Shown here in pieces: positions 24,856 to 32,225 of a stretch of DNA of 64,000 nucleotides. Every line of letters begins with the position of its first letter. The first letter of the stretch is position 1. The position numbers and the translations under genes were made by a program. Below the pieces are notes generated by a model, which had not been told where the DNA came from, did not search any database, and was given only the letters and a program-made list of their open reading frames with translations. This DNA comes from Polyangiaceae bacterium (GTDB lineage Bacteria; Myxococcota_A; Polyangia; Polyangiales; Polyangiaceae). The DNA lies in assembly GCA_020633235.1 (NCBI GenBank), contig JACKEA010000004.1, forward strand, positions 868,001-932,000, read 5' to 3'.

Positions 24856-25527
24856 TCAGGGCCGAGCGATGTTGGGTTTGGCGTGGTTCTGCGCGAAGTC
24901 CCACTCGTCGGCGAGAACTGCGTAGGCGAGATTGTCGTGGTAGCCCAGTGGCTCGGTGTAGCGATCCGCGCGGTAGCGGCCCTCGAGACGCAGGCCGAGG
25001 CGCTCGCAGACGCGGCGTGAGCCGGTGTTCGCTTCGGCGCACTGGATCACGATGCGACGGAAGCCCCAGCCACCGTCCGCGGCGCTGCGGAGCCCAGAGC
25101 TGATCAGGGCACCCATGGCGCGAGTGCAAATGCCGGAACGCTGGCGGTCGCCGCGCACCCAGTAGCCAATTTCCGCGTCGCGCCACTCGGGGTGGATGCG
25201 GTGGAAGCCCGTGCCACCGAGCTGCTCGCCGCTCTTCGCGTCGAAGATCCCCATCGGAAAATCGAGGCAATCCGGCTTCTCGACGCCGCGCCGCATGCGC
25301 TCGACGTAGAAGATGCTGTGATCGACGTGCAGGTGGTCCGTGGTCACCCAGACCATCCACGGCAACAGGGCGTCGCGGTTGGCCGAAACTGCCGCGAACA
25401 GACGTGGGCCATCGCCCTCGCGGTACAGCCGCACTTCGAGCCCATCCACGACCACGGGCCCAGGGCGCGGATCCGGCGCCTGCCACGGGGTCGGTTCCCG
25501 GAGCTTTCCCAGCCACTTGTCGCTCAT
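24856..25527 (-). CDS. GNAT-family N-acetyltransferase (RimJ/RimL-like)
   Basis: The 223-aa protein uses acetyl-CoA to acetylate an amine. It reads in the usual RimJ/RimL order: an early RLYREGD strand, LPWMVWV, the middle IGYWVRGDRQRSGICTRAM loop that holds the acetyl-CoA pyrophosphate site (R-Q-R-S-G-I-x-T variant of Q/RxxGxG/A), then VIQCAEANTGSRRVCERLGL and the terminal EGRYRADRY. Start ATG 25527. Substrate unknown; related proteins modify ribosomal proteins or small molecules. Confidence 0.88.
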   Translation of the reverse strand: MSDKWLGKLREPTPWQAPDPRPGPVVVDGLEVRLYREGDGPRLFAAVSANRDALLPWMVWVTTDHLHVDHSIFYVERMRRGVEKPDCLDFPMGIFDAKSGEQLGGTGFHRIHPEWRDAEIGYWVRGDRQRSGICTRAMGALISSGLRSAADGGWGFRRIVIQCAEANTGSRRVCERLGLRLEGRYRADRYTEPLGYHDNLAYAVLADEWDFAQNHAKPNIARP

Positions 25528-25552
25528 GGCGAAGACTCTACATGAGGCACGA

Positions 25553-25573
25553 GGTTCCGCGCCGCACCAACAA
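25553..25573. repeat. Dispersed short repeat, copy 3 (inverted)
   Basis: GGTTCCGCGCCGCACCAACA, the reverse orientation of the 23541 and 29872 copies with two changes, about 26 bases upstream of the GNAT start. Confidence 0.55.
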
Positions 25574-25666
25574 TCCATCGGAGAAGGTCCTCCCAGGTCG
25601 CGGCGTCGCGTGGAGCTGGGGGCGCGGGTCGCTGGAGGACGACGTTGCGGCCTGCCTGTGTCGGGC

Positions 25667-26998
25667 TCAGTCCGCGAGCTTGTCGATGGTGCGGCGGTAG
25701 GCCGCGAACACGGGCTCGCGGCGGACGTGGCGGCCGTCTTCCACGCACCACTGGCCGGCGACCATCACGCGCTGGATCGCGGGGCGATTGCTGGCGAAGA
25801 CGTAGGCATCCAGCAGGGCATCGAGGGGGCGGCCGACGAGGGCGGGGTGCTCCGGATCCAAGACCACGATGTTGGCGCGATGGCCCGGGCTCACGGCGCC
25901 GAGGCCGCCACCGAGGGCGCGAGCGCCGCCGGCCAGCGCTTGGCGGTACAGGCGTGTGCCCGTGGACGGCACCACGCTGCTGGCGAGGGCATTCCGGCGC
26001 CAGTGGCTCAGGCGTTGCACGTACTCGAGCCAGCGCAGCTCTTCCACGACGCTGACCGATACGTGGCTGTCGCTGCCGATGCCGAAGTGGCCGTCCCGCG
26101 CCAAGAGCTCCGCCACGTGCGGGATGCCGTCACCCAGGTTCGCCTCGGTGGTGGGGCACAGTCCGGCCACGGCACCGCTCAGCGCGAGGGCGTGCGTCTC
26201 TTCAACCGTGGTGTGGGTCGCGTGCACCAGGCACCAACGCTCGTTCACGTCCGCGTGGCTCAGGAGCCACTCGATGGGGCGCGCGCCCCGGGCGGCGATG
26301 TGCTCGTCGACCTCTTTCACCTGCTCGGCGACGTGCATGTGGATGGGTCCCGGGGCGGCGGCGACGCACTCCGCGAGCAGCTCCGGCGGCACGGCGCGCA
26401 GGCTGTGGGGCGCGACGCCCACCCGCAGGCCCTCCGCTTGGAGCTCTTCCACGATGCGCAAGAAGCCGTCGAGGTCGTTCGCGAAGCGGCGCTGTGCGTG
26501 CTCCGCGGGAGCGCCGTCAAAGCCGCGGGTGGCGTACAGCACCGGCAAGAGCACGAGATCCATGCCCGTGCTGCGCGCGGCTTCTGCGACGCGGAGGCCG
26601 AGCTCGGCGCGCCGGGCATAAGGGGAGCCGTCGCGATCGTGGTGCAGGTAGTGGAACTCCCCGACGCTGGTGTACCCCGCCTCCAGCATCTCCACGTACA
26701 GCTGTGCCGCGATGGCCTGGACGTCCTCGGGCTCCAGGCGATCCACGAAGCGGTACATCGCGTCCCGCCACGACCAGAAGCTGTCGCCCCCCTGGGTGGC
26801 GTGCTCCGAAAGGCCGGCCATGGCGCGCTGGAACGCGTGAGAGTGCAGGTTCGGCATGCCCGGCAGGGCGTAGCCGTGGATCAGCTCCGCGGGACCCGGC
26901 GTGGGCTCCGCCACGCTGCCGTCCTCCGCCACGCACACCAGCGCGTCGCGCTCCCAATCGGCGCCGGTCCACAGCCGCTCGAAGCGGTAACGCTTCAC
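25667..26998 (-). CDS. hutF: Formimidoylglutamate deiminase HutF
   Basis: A 443-aa amidohydrolase-fold enzyme that converts N-formimidoyl-L-glutamate to N-formyl-L-glutamate and ammonia in the five-step histidine pathway. Metal-site motifs appear in order: NLHSHAFQ (HxH), HMHVAEQ, HATH and GSDSHVS. The FWSWRDAMYRFVDR segment and the SLRAVPP loop are typical of HutF. GTG 26998 overlaps the hutG stop (GTGA), so the two are co-translated. The rest of the hut pathway (HutH, HutU, HutI) is not in the window. Confidence 0.93.
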   Translation of the reverse strand: MKRYRFERLWTGADWERDALVCVAEDGSVAEPTPGPAELIHGYALPGMPNLHSHAFQRAMAGLSEHATQGGDSFWSWRDAMYRFVDRLEPEDVQAIAAQLYVEMLEAGYTSVGEFHYLHHDRDGSPYARRAELGLRVAEAARSTGMDLVLLPVLYATRGFDGAPAEHAQRRFANDLDGFLRIVEELQAEGLRVGVAPHSLRAVPPELLAECVAAAPGPIHMHVAEQVKEVDEHIAARGARPIEWLLSHADVNERWCLVHATHTTVEETHALALSGAVAGLCPTTEANLGDGIPHVAELLARDGHFGIGSDSHVSVSVVEELRWLEYVQRLSHWRRNALASSVVPSTGTRLYRQALAGGARALGGGLGAVSPGHRANIVVLDPEHPALVGRPLDALLDAYVFASNRPAIQRVMVAGQWCVEDGRHVRREPVFAAYRRTIDKLAD

Positions 26999-27789
26999 TG
27001 CTCTTTGGCCCAGCGAAGGCATTCTTCGAGCAGCGCACGCAGGGTGACGCGCAGGTCCCGGGCCAGGGGCTCGTCGAAGGTGTAGGGCGGACGCTCGTCC
27101 ATGTAATTCTTCTGCGCGAGCTCGAGCTGGAGCGTGTGCACGCCCTTTTGCGGCGCGGCGTAGTGGCGCGTGATGTAGCCACCCTTGAAGCGCCCGTCGG
27201 CCACGGCGCTGTAGCCCTGGGCCGCCTGCAACACCGCGAAGGCCCGCTCGCGCAGGTTCGCGTCGCAGCTCTTGCCGGCGTCCGTACCCAGATTCAGATC
27301 CGGAAGCCGGCCTTCGAAGAAGCGCGGCACGTGAGAGCGAATGCTATGGGCGTCGAACAGCACCGCGACGCCGTGCTGCTGCACGGTGTCGGCGATCACC
27401 TGCTCGAGCTTCGCGTGATAGGGCAGAAAGTAGCGCTCGATGCGCTCGGCCACTTCCTGCTTCGAGGGCACGGCGTCGTTCTGGTAGATGGCGCGGCGGT
27501 CGAAGGTGGTGAGCGGACAGATTTCGGTGGTGTCCGCCCCGGGGTACAGGCTCTGGCCGCTGGGGTCGCGATTGAGATCCACCACGTAGCGCGAGTAGCG
27601 GGCCAAGAGCAGGCTGGCGCCGAGGTCGCGGGCGAAGTCGTAGAGCCGCGCCACGTGCCAGTCCGTGTCCGGCAGGTTCAGGGCCTCCGGCGTCATGCGC
27701 TCGGCGATCTCCGGGGGCAGCGCCAGGCCGTCGTGGGGGCAGCTCACGATCAGCGGCGAGCTGCCTTCGGTGAAATGAAACGGTTCCAC
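26995..27789 (-). CDS. hutG: N-formylglutamate deformylase HutG
   Basis: The 264-aa enzyme hydrolyses N-formyl-L-glutamate to glutamate and formate, the step after HutF. Family markers include SCPHDGLALP, DLNRDPSG, LYPGADTTEICP, FDAHSIRSHVPRFFEG and the terminal QLELAQKNYM. GTG 27789 is used, since it begins directly after the malic enzyme stop (no gap). The gene order malic enzyme-hutG-hutF points to joint expression with C4 acid metabolism. Confidence 0.93.
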   Translation of the reverse strand: MEPFHFTEGSSPLIVSCPHDGLALPPEIAERMTPEALNLPDTDWHVARLYDFARDLGASLLLARYSRYVVDLNRDPSGQSLYPGADTTEICPLTTFDRRAIYQNDAVPSKQEVAERIERYFLPYHAKLEQVIADTVQQHGVAVLFDAHSIRSHVPRFFEGRLPDLNLGTDAGKSCDANLRERAFAVLQAAQGYSAVADGRFKGGYITRHYAAPQKGVHTLQLELAQKNYMDERPPYTFDEPLARDLRVTLRALLEECLRWAKEQ

Positions 27790-29514
27790 TCAGTATCTCA
27801 TGCTCATCGGCTCCGGCTGGGAGCGCACCATGGGAACGTATTTCGGATCCCATACCACCCGACGCACGGTGTCCTCTACGTCCTCCGGGTGAATGCGCCG
27901 GCCGAGGTTGTTCTCGCTGGCGTAGCGCACCACCGCGCACGCGATCTGGAACGAGACCCGACGCAGATCGCTCTGGTGCGGGTAGATCGCGCCCTGGTCC
28001 AAGCGCTCTTGGCTGACGGCGTTGGCCAGCGTGGCGGAGGCGATGTGGAACATCTCCGTGGTGATCTCCCGGGCTTCCGCCACAGCGGCTCCCAGGCCCA
28101 CGCCCGGAAAGATGAAGACGTTGTTGGCCTGGCCGATCACGTGTCGCTGGCCATCGTGCTCCACGTCCGCAAACGGGCTCCCGGTGGCCACGATGGCGCG
28201 ACCGCCGGACCAGCGAATGGCCTGTTCCGGTGTGCACTCCGAGCGGCTCGTGGGGTTGCTCAATGGCAGCACGATGGGTCGCTTCACGTGGCTGGCCATG
28301 GTGCTGATCATCTCTTCCGTGAAGGTGTTGGCCCGCGCCGTGGCGCCCACCAAGATCGTCGGCTTCACCGCGGCGATCACTTGTTCCGGCGTCGGGTTTC
28401 CGGACAGCCCGTACTCCGCCATGATCTCCCGCGGTAGGGCCAGCTCGCGTTTGTGCGGCTCGTCCATTTCGCGGCCGTCGTGCAGGAGCCCGCGGCTGTC
28501 CAACGCCAGGATCGAGCGTCGGATGGTCTTCTCGTCGGCGCCGTCTGCCCGCATTGCGATGGCGCACAGTCGCGCGATGCCCGTGCACGCCGCGCCGGCG
28601 CCCACGAACACGATGCGCTGCTCGCTCATGCGCTGCCCGGTGATGCGCAGGCCGGCCAGAATGCCGGCCACGCTCACGCTGGCGGTGCCCTGGATGTCGT
28701 CGTTGAACGACGGAATCCTGCGCCGATAGCGCTCTAGCAGGGTGAAGGCGCGATCCTTGTGGAAGTCCTCCCACTGCAGGATGGCGCGGGGGAACACCTC
28801 CCGCACGCCGCGCACGAAGGCTTCGATGAAGTCGTCGTAGTCGCGACCACGCAGGCGCTTCTTCGGGTAGCCGAGATACAGGGGGTCGGACAAGAGCTCC
28901 GGGTTGTCCGTGCCCACGTCCAGGCTGATGGGCAGGCACCTGGACGGGTGAATGCCCGCGCCCGCCACGTACAGCGCGAGCTTGCCGATGGGAATGCCCA
29001 TACCGCCCACGCCCTGATCGCCGAGGCCCAGGATGCGTTCGTTGTCCGTCGCCACGATCAAACGAATGTCGCGGAAGGGCGAGTTCTTGAGCACGTAGGG
29101 GATGTCGTCGACGTCATCCGGCGTGAGCCACAGACCGCGCGCCGAGCGATAGATGTGCGAGAACTTCTGGCACGCCTCTCCCACCGTGGGCGTGTACACG
29201 ATGGGCATCAGCTCCGCGACGTGGTCGACGAGCACGCGGTAGAACAGGACCTCGTTTCGATCCTGCAGGCTAGCGAGGCCGATGTACTGTTCCAGCGGCG
29301 TGCTCTTCGCGCGGATCTGACTCACCGCGGCTTCCGCCTGCTCTTCGAGGGAAGTCACGCGGTAGGGCACCATGCCTCGCACCCGCAAGTCGTCGCGCTG
29401 TGCGCGCTCGAAGGCGGTGCCTTGGTTGGTGGAGGGGTTGTGCAACAGCCAAACGCCCGCCTTCTTGGTTTCGATGACGCGGGGGCCGGCCAGATCGTCG
29501 AGGGAATCGCCCAT
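27790..29514 (-). CDS. maeA: NAD-dependent malic enzyme, large form
   Basis: A 574-aa oxidative decarboxylase converting malate to pyruvate. Markers in order: YTPTVGEACQKFSHIYR, the GLGDQGVGGMGIPIGK loop, FNDDIQGTASV at the metal site and GAGAACTGIA in the Rossmann domain. The length and motifs match the MaeA/SfcA type, for which NAD is the usual cofactor. ATG 29514 (MGDSLDDLAG) lacks a strong ribosome site. It heads the operon with hutG and hutF and is divergent from the small gene at 29637. Confidence 0.93.
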   Translation of the reverse strand: MGDSLDDLAGPRVIETKKAGVWLLHNPSTNQGTAFERAQRDDLRVRGMVPYRVTSLEEQAEAAVSQIRAKSTPLEQYIGLASLQDRNEVLFYRVLVDHVAELMPIVYTPTVGEACQKFSHIYRSARGLWLTPDDVDDIPYVLKNSPFRDIRLIVATDNERILGLGDQGVGGMGIPIGKLALYVAGAGIHPSRCLPISLDVGTDNPELLSDPLYLGYPKKRLRGRDYDDFIEAFVRGVREVFPRAILQWEDFHKDRAFTLLERYRRRIPSFNDDIQGTASVSVAGILAGLRITGQRMSEQRIVFVGAGAACTGIARLCAIAMRADGADEKTIRRSILALDSRGLLHDGREMDEPHKRELALPREIMAEYGLSGNPTPEQVIAAVKPTILVGATARANTFTEEMISTMASHVKRPIVLPLSNPTSRSECTPEQAIRWSGGRAIVATGSPFADVEHDGQRHVIGQANNVFIFPGVGLGAAVAEAREITTEMFHIASATLANAVSQERLDQGAIYPHQSDLRRVSFQIACAVVRYASENNLGRRIHPEDVEDTVRRVVWDPKYVPMVRSQPEPMSMRY

Positions 29515-29570
29515 GATTGTCGAGGCTAACTCAAGGCCCAGCGGCCCTCCAATGCGGCGGAGCGCAGTGC

Positions 29571-29632
29571 TTGACACCGCGCAGTCGAGCACAAAGCTCT
29601 CCTTGGAAATACTCCGAAGAAAGGAGGTGAGG
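29571..29632 (+). promoter_or_regulatory. Candidate promoter and strong ribosome site for the 75-aa gene
   Basis: TTGACA at 29571-29576 is an exact -35 hexamer. No clean -10 follows at 16-18 bases; AATACT at 29608-29613 is too far for this -35. AAGGAGGTGA at 29621-29630 is a full anti-16S match, 6 bases before ATG 29637. Confidence 0.45.
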
Positions 29633-29636
29633 CCCC

Positions 29637-29864
29637 ATGGCACACACGCCATCGCGCAGGCTTCATCGAGTCCGAACGGAAGCCGAAGGATTCGTCGGCG
29701 AGCTGGGTCACCTGTTGATCGACGCGGAGATCGCCCTCTCCGAAGCCGCACGTACCGTAGAAGCGGAAACCCACGCCATCGTGAGCAGCGCCCTGACCAG
29801 CGCGGCCTCCGCCGGTCGCCGTTGGTCGAAATCCCGCGAAAATCCCACGACCAAAGCCGCTTGA
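29637..29864 (+). CDS. 75-aa protein with ideal ribosome site, unknown function
   Basis: Preceded by AAGGAGGTGA, the strongest ribosome site in the window, which argues that this short frame is real and highly translated. The protein is soluble and helical (EAEGFVGELGHLLIDAEIALSE), with a basic, disordered tail (RRWSKSRENPTTKAA). No family recognised. A dispersed repeat copy follows 8 bases after the stop. Confidence 0.7.
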   Translation: MAHTPSRRLHRVRTEAEGFVGELGHLLIDAEIALSEAARTVEAETHAIVSSALTSAASAGRRWSKSRENPTTKAA

Positions 29865-29871
29865 TCCCAGG

Positions 29872-29895
29872 TTTGTTGGTCCGCCGCGGAACCAC
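29872..29895. repeat. Dispersed short repeat, copy 4 (reference copy)
   Basis: TTTGTTGGTCCGCCGCGGAA followed by CCAC. The core TTGGTCCGCCGCGGAACC can fold on itself imperfectly (GGT-CCGC against GCGGAACC). Lies between the 75-aa gene and the LuxR-type regulator. Confidence 0.7.
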
Positions 29896-29915
29896 TATCC
29901 TCGTCAGAGTCGGGG

Positions 29916-30920
29916 ATGAAACGGCTGGACCCCATCGCAGTGGTGGAGAAGGGCTACGAGGCGCACGGCGGCGAGCACGCCTGGCTCACGGCCATCGCCA
30001 ACGAGGTCCTCCCGCACTTGGGAGCGGACTGGTTCGGCGGGCTGGCGTTCGTGGTGCGCGCCAGCGAAGCGCCGGAGCCTCCCTTCGCCGTGGTCACTCC
30101 CGCGGCGGCGCAGGTCGACGACGCTCTGCTCGTGCAAATGGTGCTGCGCACCCACGGCGCCATGCCTGAAGACCATCGCGAAGACGTGGGTCGCATGATG
30201 CAGACTCCCGGCGTCGCGAGCATCCTCGACATCGTCCCCGCCCTGCCCGCGGGCTTGTCCGAAGGCTGGCCGGTGCAGGTGATGGACTCTCATGGCGTGT
30301 TCGTACCTCTCGGGGACGGACGCACTGCCGTGCTCGCCAACGTGTGCGGTCGCCGCTCCGGCATCGACTCGGGGGATCGGACCCTGTGGCATCGCGTCGC
30401 CATTCACCTCGGTGCCGGCTGCCGGCTCGCTGGTCGTGCAGCGTCCGCCGACGCCCCGGACGTCGAAGCCGTCCTCGAACCCGGTGGCAAGCTGTTGCAC
30501 GCGACCCCCGACGCCTCCGACGAATCGGCGCGTGAGGCGCTGGTGCACGCTGTGCGGGAGGTAGATCGCGTTCGTACCGCCGCGGGCCGCGCAGATCCCG
30601 ACGCGGCGCTGGAGATCTGGCGCGGCTTGCTCGCCGGGCGCTGGTCGTTGGTCGATCACTTCGAGTCGGACGGCCGCCGCTTCGTGCTCGCGCGTAAGAA
30701 CGACCCCGATGCCCCCGCGCCGCGTGCCCTCAGCGGTCGCCAACGGCAGGTGACGTTCTATGCATCCCTCGGCTGGTCCAACACCGAAATCGCCTACGCC
30801 CTCGGCATCGCGGAGAACACCGTGAGCGCACACCTGCACCAGAGCCTGAAGAAGCTCGGCCTCTCCCGCAGCGAGCTGATTCGCTTGGCAGGGGAGATCG
30901 TGCGCGTCGCTCCTTCCTGA
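29916..30920 (+). CDS. LuxR-type transcription regulator with unidentified N-terminal domain
   Basis: In this 334-aa protein the last 60 residues (LSGRQRQVTFYASLGWSNTE, then a helix AENTVSAHLHQSLKKLGLS) form a LuxR/FixJ-type helix-turn-helix. The N-terminal 260 residues are predicted soluble, with no response-regulator Asp, PAS or autoinducer-domain motif I can recognise. In this family the N-terminal part usually senses a ligand. ATG 29916. Targets unknown. Confidence 0.85.
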   Translation: MKRLDPIAVVEKGYEAHGGEHAWLTAIANEVLPHLGADWFGGLAFVVRASEAPEPPFAVVTPAAAQVDDALLVQMVLRTHGAMPEDHREDVGRMMQTPGVASILDIVPALPAGLSEGWPVQVMDSHGVFVPLGDGRTAVLANVCGRRSGIDSGDRTLWHRVAIHLGAGCRLAGRAASADAPDVEAVLEPGGKLLHATPDASDESAREALVHAVREVDRVRTAAGRADPDAALEIWRGLLAGRWSLVDHFESDGRRFVLARKNDPDAPAPRALSGRQRQVTFYASLGWSNTEIAYALGIAENTVSAHLHQSLKKLGLSRSELIRLAGEIVRVAPS

Positions 30921-31044
30921 TTCGCAGGATTATGTCCTTCGTCAGGAGCGCATCCATCGGCTCGTCAGTGAGGCGCAGCGGTTTTCGCGTCTGCGCGTCA
31001 TGCCGTCTTTCACTCGCTTGGAGGTCGTGTGGGCGGAGCAGCGC

Positions 31045-31965
31045 CTACACGAAGCGGTTCATACCGCGGGTGCCGTCAGACTCCTGCGATTCGGCGTACT
31101 GGTACTCCGGATCCAGTAGCTCGTTGATGCGGTCCATCACGACGGCCGTGATCGCTGCGTAGCGCTCGCCGTGCTTGCGGTTCGCCTCGTCGGTGAGGGG
31201 CAGGACGTCCTTCGGTACGCGGTAGGGGGAGAGGTCCGGACCGTCTACGGTGAGCGGCTCGCCCACGCGATACACCACGCGCCCGCCCTTGGACGACGGC
31301 GAGTTGCCCGGATAGAGCTTGTCGCTGCCGTTGCACCCGATGGGAATGATCGGCGCGTCCAGGTACTGCGTCATCTGCGCCAGCCCGTGGTGCCCGCGCG
31401 ACAGCCTCTTGGACCGTGTGCCTTGAGGGAAGACCAGAACGTCCAGGTGCAGTTCCTCGACCGCGCGGCGGTTCAAATCGACCACTTCGCGGATCATCTG
31501 CTCGAATAGGCGGTTGAAGCCCTCGAGGAAGGGCACCGCGTCCGCGCCGACGAACGCGGCGAGCTCCGCGCTGACGTTCGCCGGCAGCGGCTCCCCCGGC
31601 ATGCGCTTGCCGTCTACCAGATCGCGCAGCAGCCGGTATTCGTCTTCCCGCGGCGGCCGCCCCACGGCTTTGCGGAACTCGGTGGTGATCACGTATCCGC
31701 GCGACGGCGTCGGGATGTTGTTCGTGGAATCCATGAACGCCCCGACGTAGCGATTCTCGTAGTACTTGCCCTTCACCCAGGTCGCGGTGAACGGCAGCCC
31801 GGCGCGATACATCGCGTACTGCAACGGCCAGTAGTTGTAGCGATCCGTATGGTTCATGGCGAGGAAGGCGCCGCCGTCGGGCGGAAGGCGCTCCTTGCCT
31901 TCGATGACGATTTCGCTCCGTTTGGGAAAACGGTAGTCGAGCGCCAGGCCCAGGTTGGCGACCAC
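31045..31965 (-). CDS. 1-acyl-glycerol-phosphate acyltransferase-like protein with variant motifs
   Basis: About 306 aa from GTG 31965, which has AAAGGA 6 bases upstream; an ATG at 32088 would add 41 residues of doubtful value. The PlsC-type fold is recognisable from ERLPPDGGAFLAMNHTDRYN, FPQGTRSKR and IIPIGCNGSDKLYPG. Two catalytic-motif positions differ from the family: HX4D reads HTDRYN (Asn instead of Asp at +5, with an Asp at +2), and FPEGTR reads FPQGTR. The enzyme may be altered or use the nearer Asp. Lipid substrate unknown. Confidence 0.8.
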   Translation of the reverse strand: MVANLGLALDYRFPKRSEIVIEGKERLPPDGGAFLAMNHTDRYNYWPLQYAMYRAGLPFTATWVKGKYYENRYVGAFMDSTNNIPTPSRGYVITTEFRKAVGRPPREDEYRLLRDLVDGKRMPGEPLPANVSAELAAFVGADAVPFLEGFNRLFEQMIREVVDLNRRAVEELHLDVLVFPQGTRSKRLSRGHHGLAQMTQYLDAPIIPIGCNGSDKLYPGNSPSSKGGRVVYRVGEPLTVDGPDLSPYRVPKDVLPLTDEANRKHGERYAAITAVVMDRINELLDPEYQYAESQESDGTRGMNRFV

Positions 31966-32124
31966 GATTTGTCCTTTTGGTCGTGAGCTGAGCTGAATGC
32001 GCTGTAGACGCTGAAGATCGAGCAAGTGAGCCTCCCAGCAGGTGTGTACCTTGGCTTTCCCGTAGCAGCCAGGTGACGGCCGACCCATCGGGGGGCAGGG
32101 GCGGCGCGTGTCGGTGTCGACGCG

Positions 32125-32147
32125 TTGGTTCCGCGGCGGACCAACAA
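32125..32147. repeat. Dispersed short repeat, copy 5 (inverted)
   Basis: TTGGTTCCGCGGCGGACCAA followed by CAA, the exact reverse complement of the core of the copy at 29872. It lies between the divergent acyltransferase and kinase genes. Confidence 0.7.
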
Positions 32148-32225
32148 TCTCTTTCCCCAGGAAAAGCTGGGAAAGCGACCGGTCCGCAGTTTTCTTTACC
32201 TGCGCGGTATGATGCCGGGGCCCGC

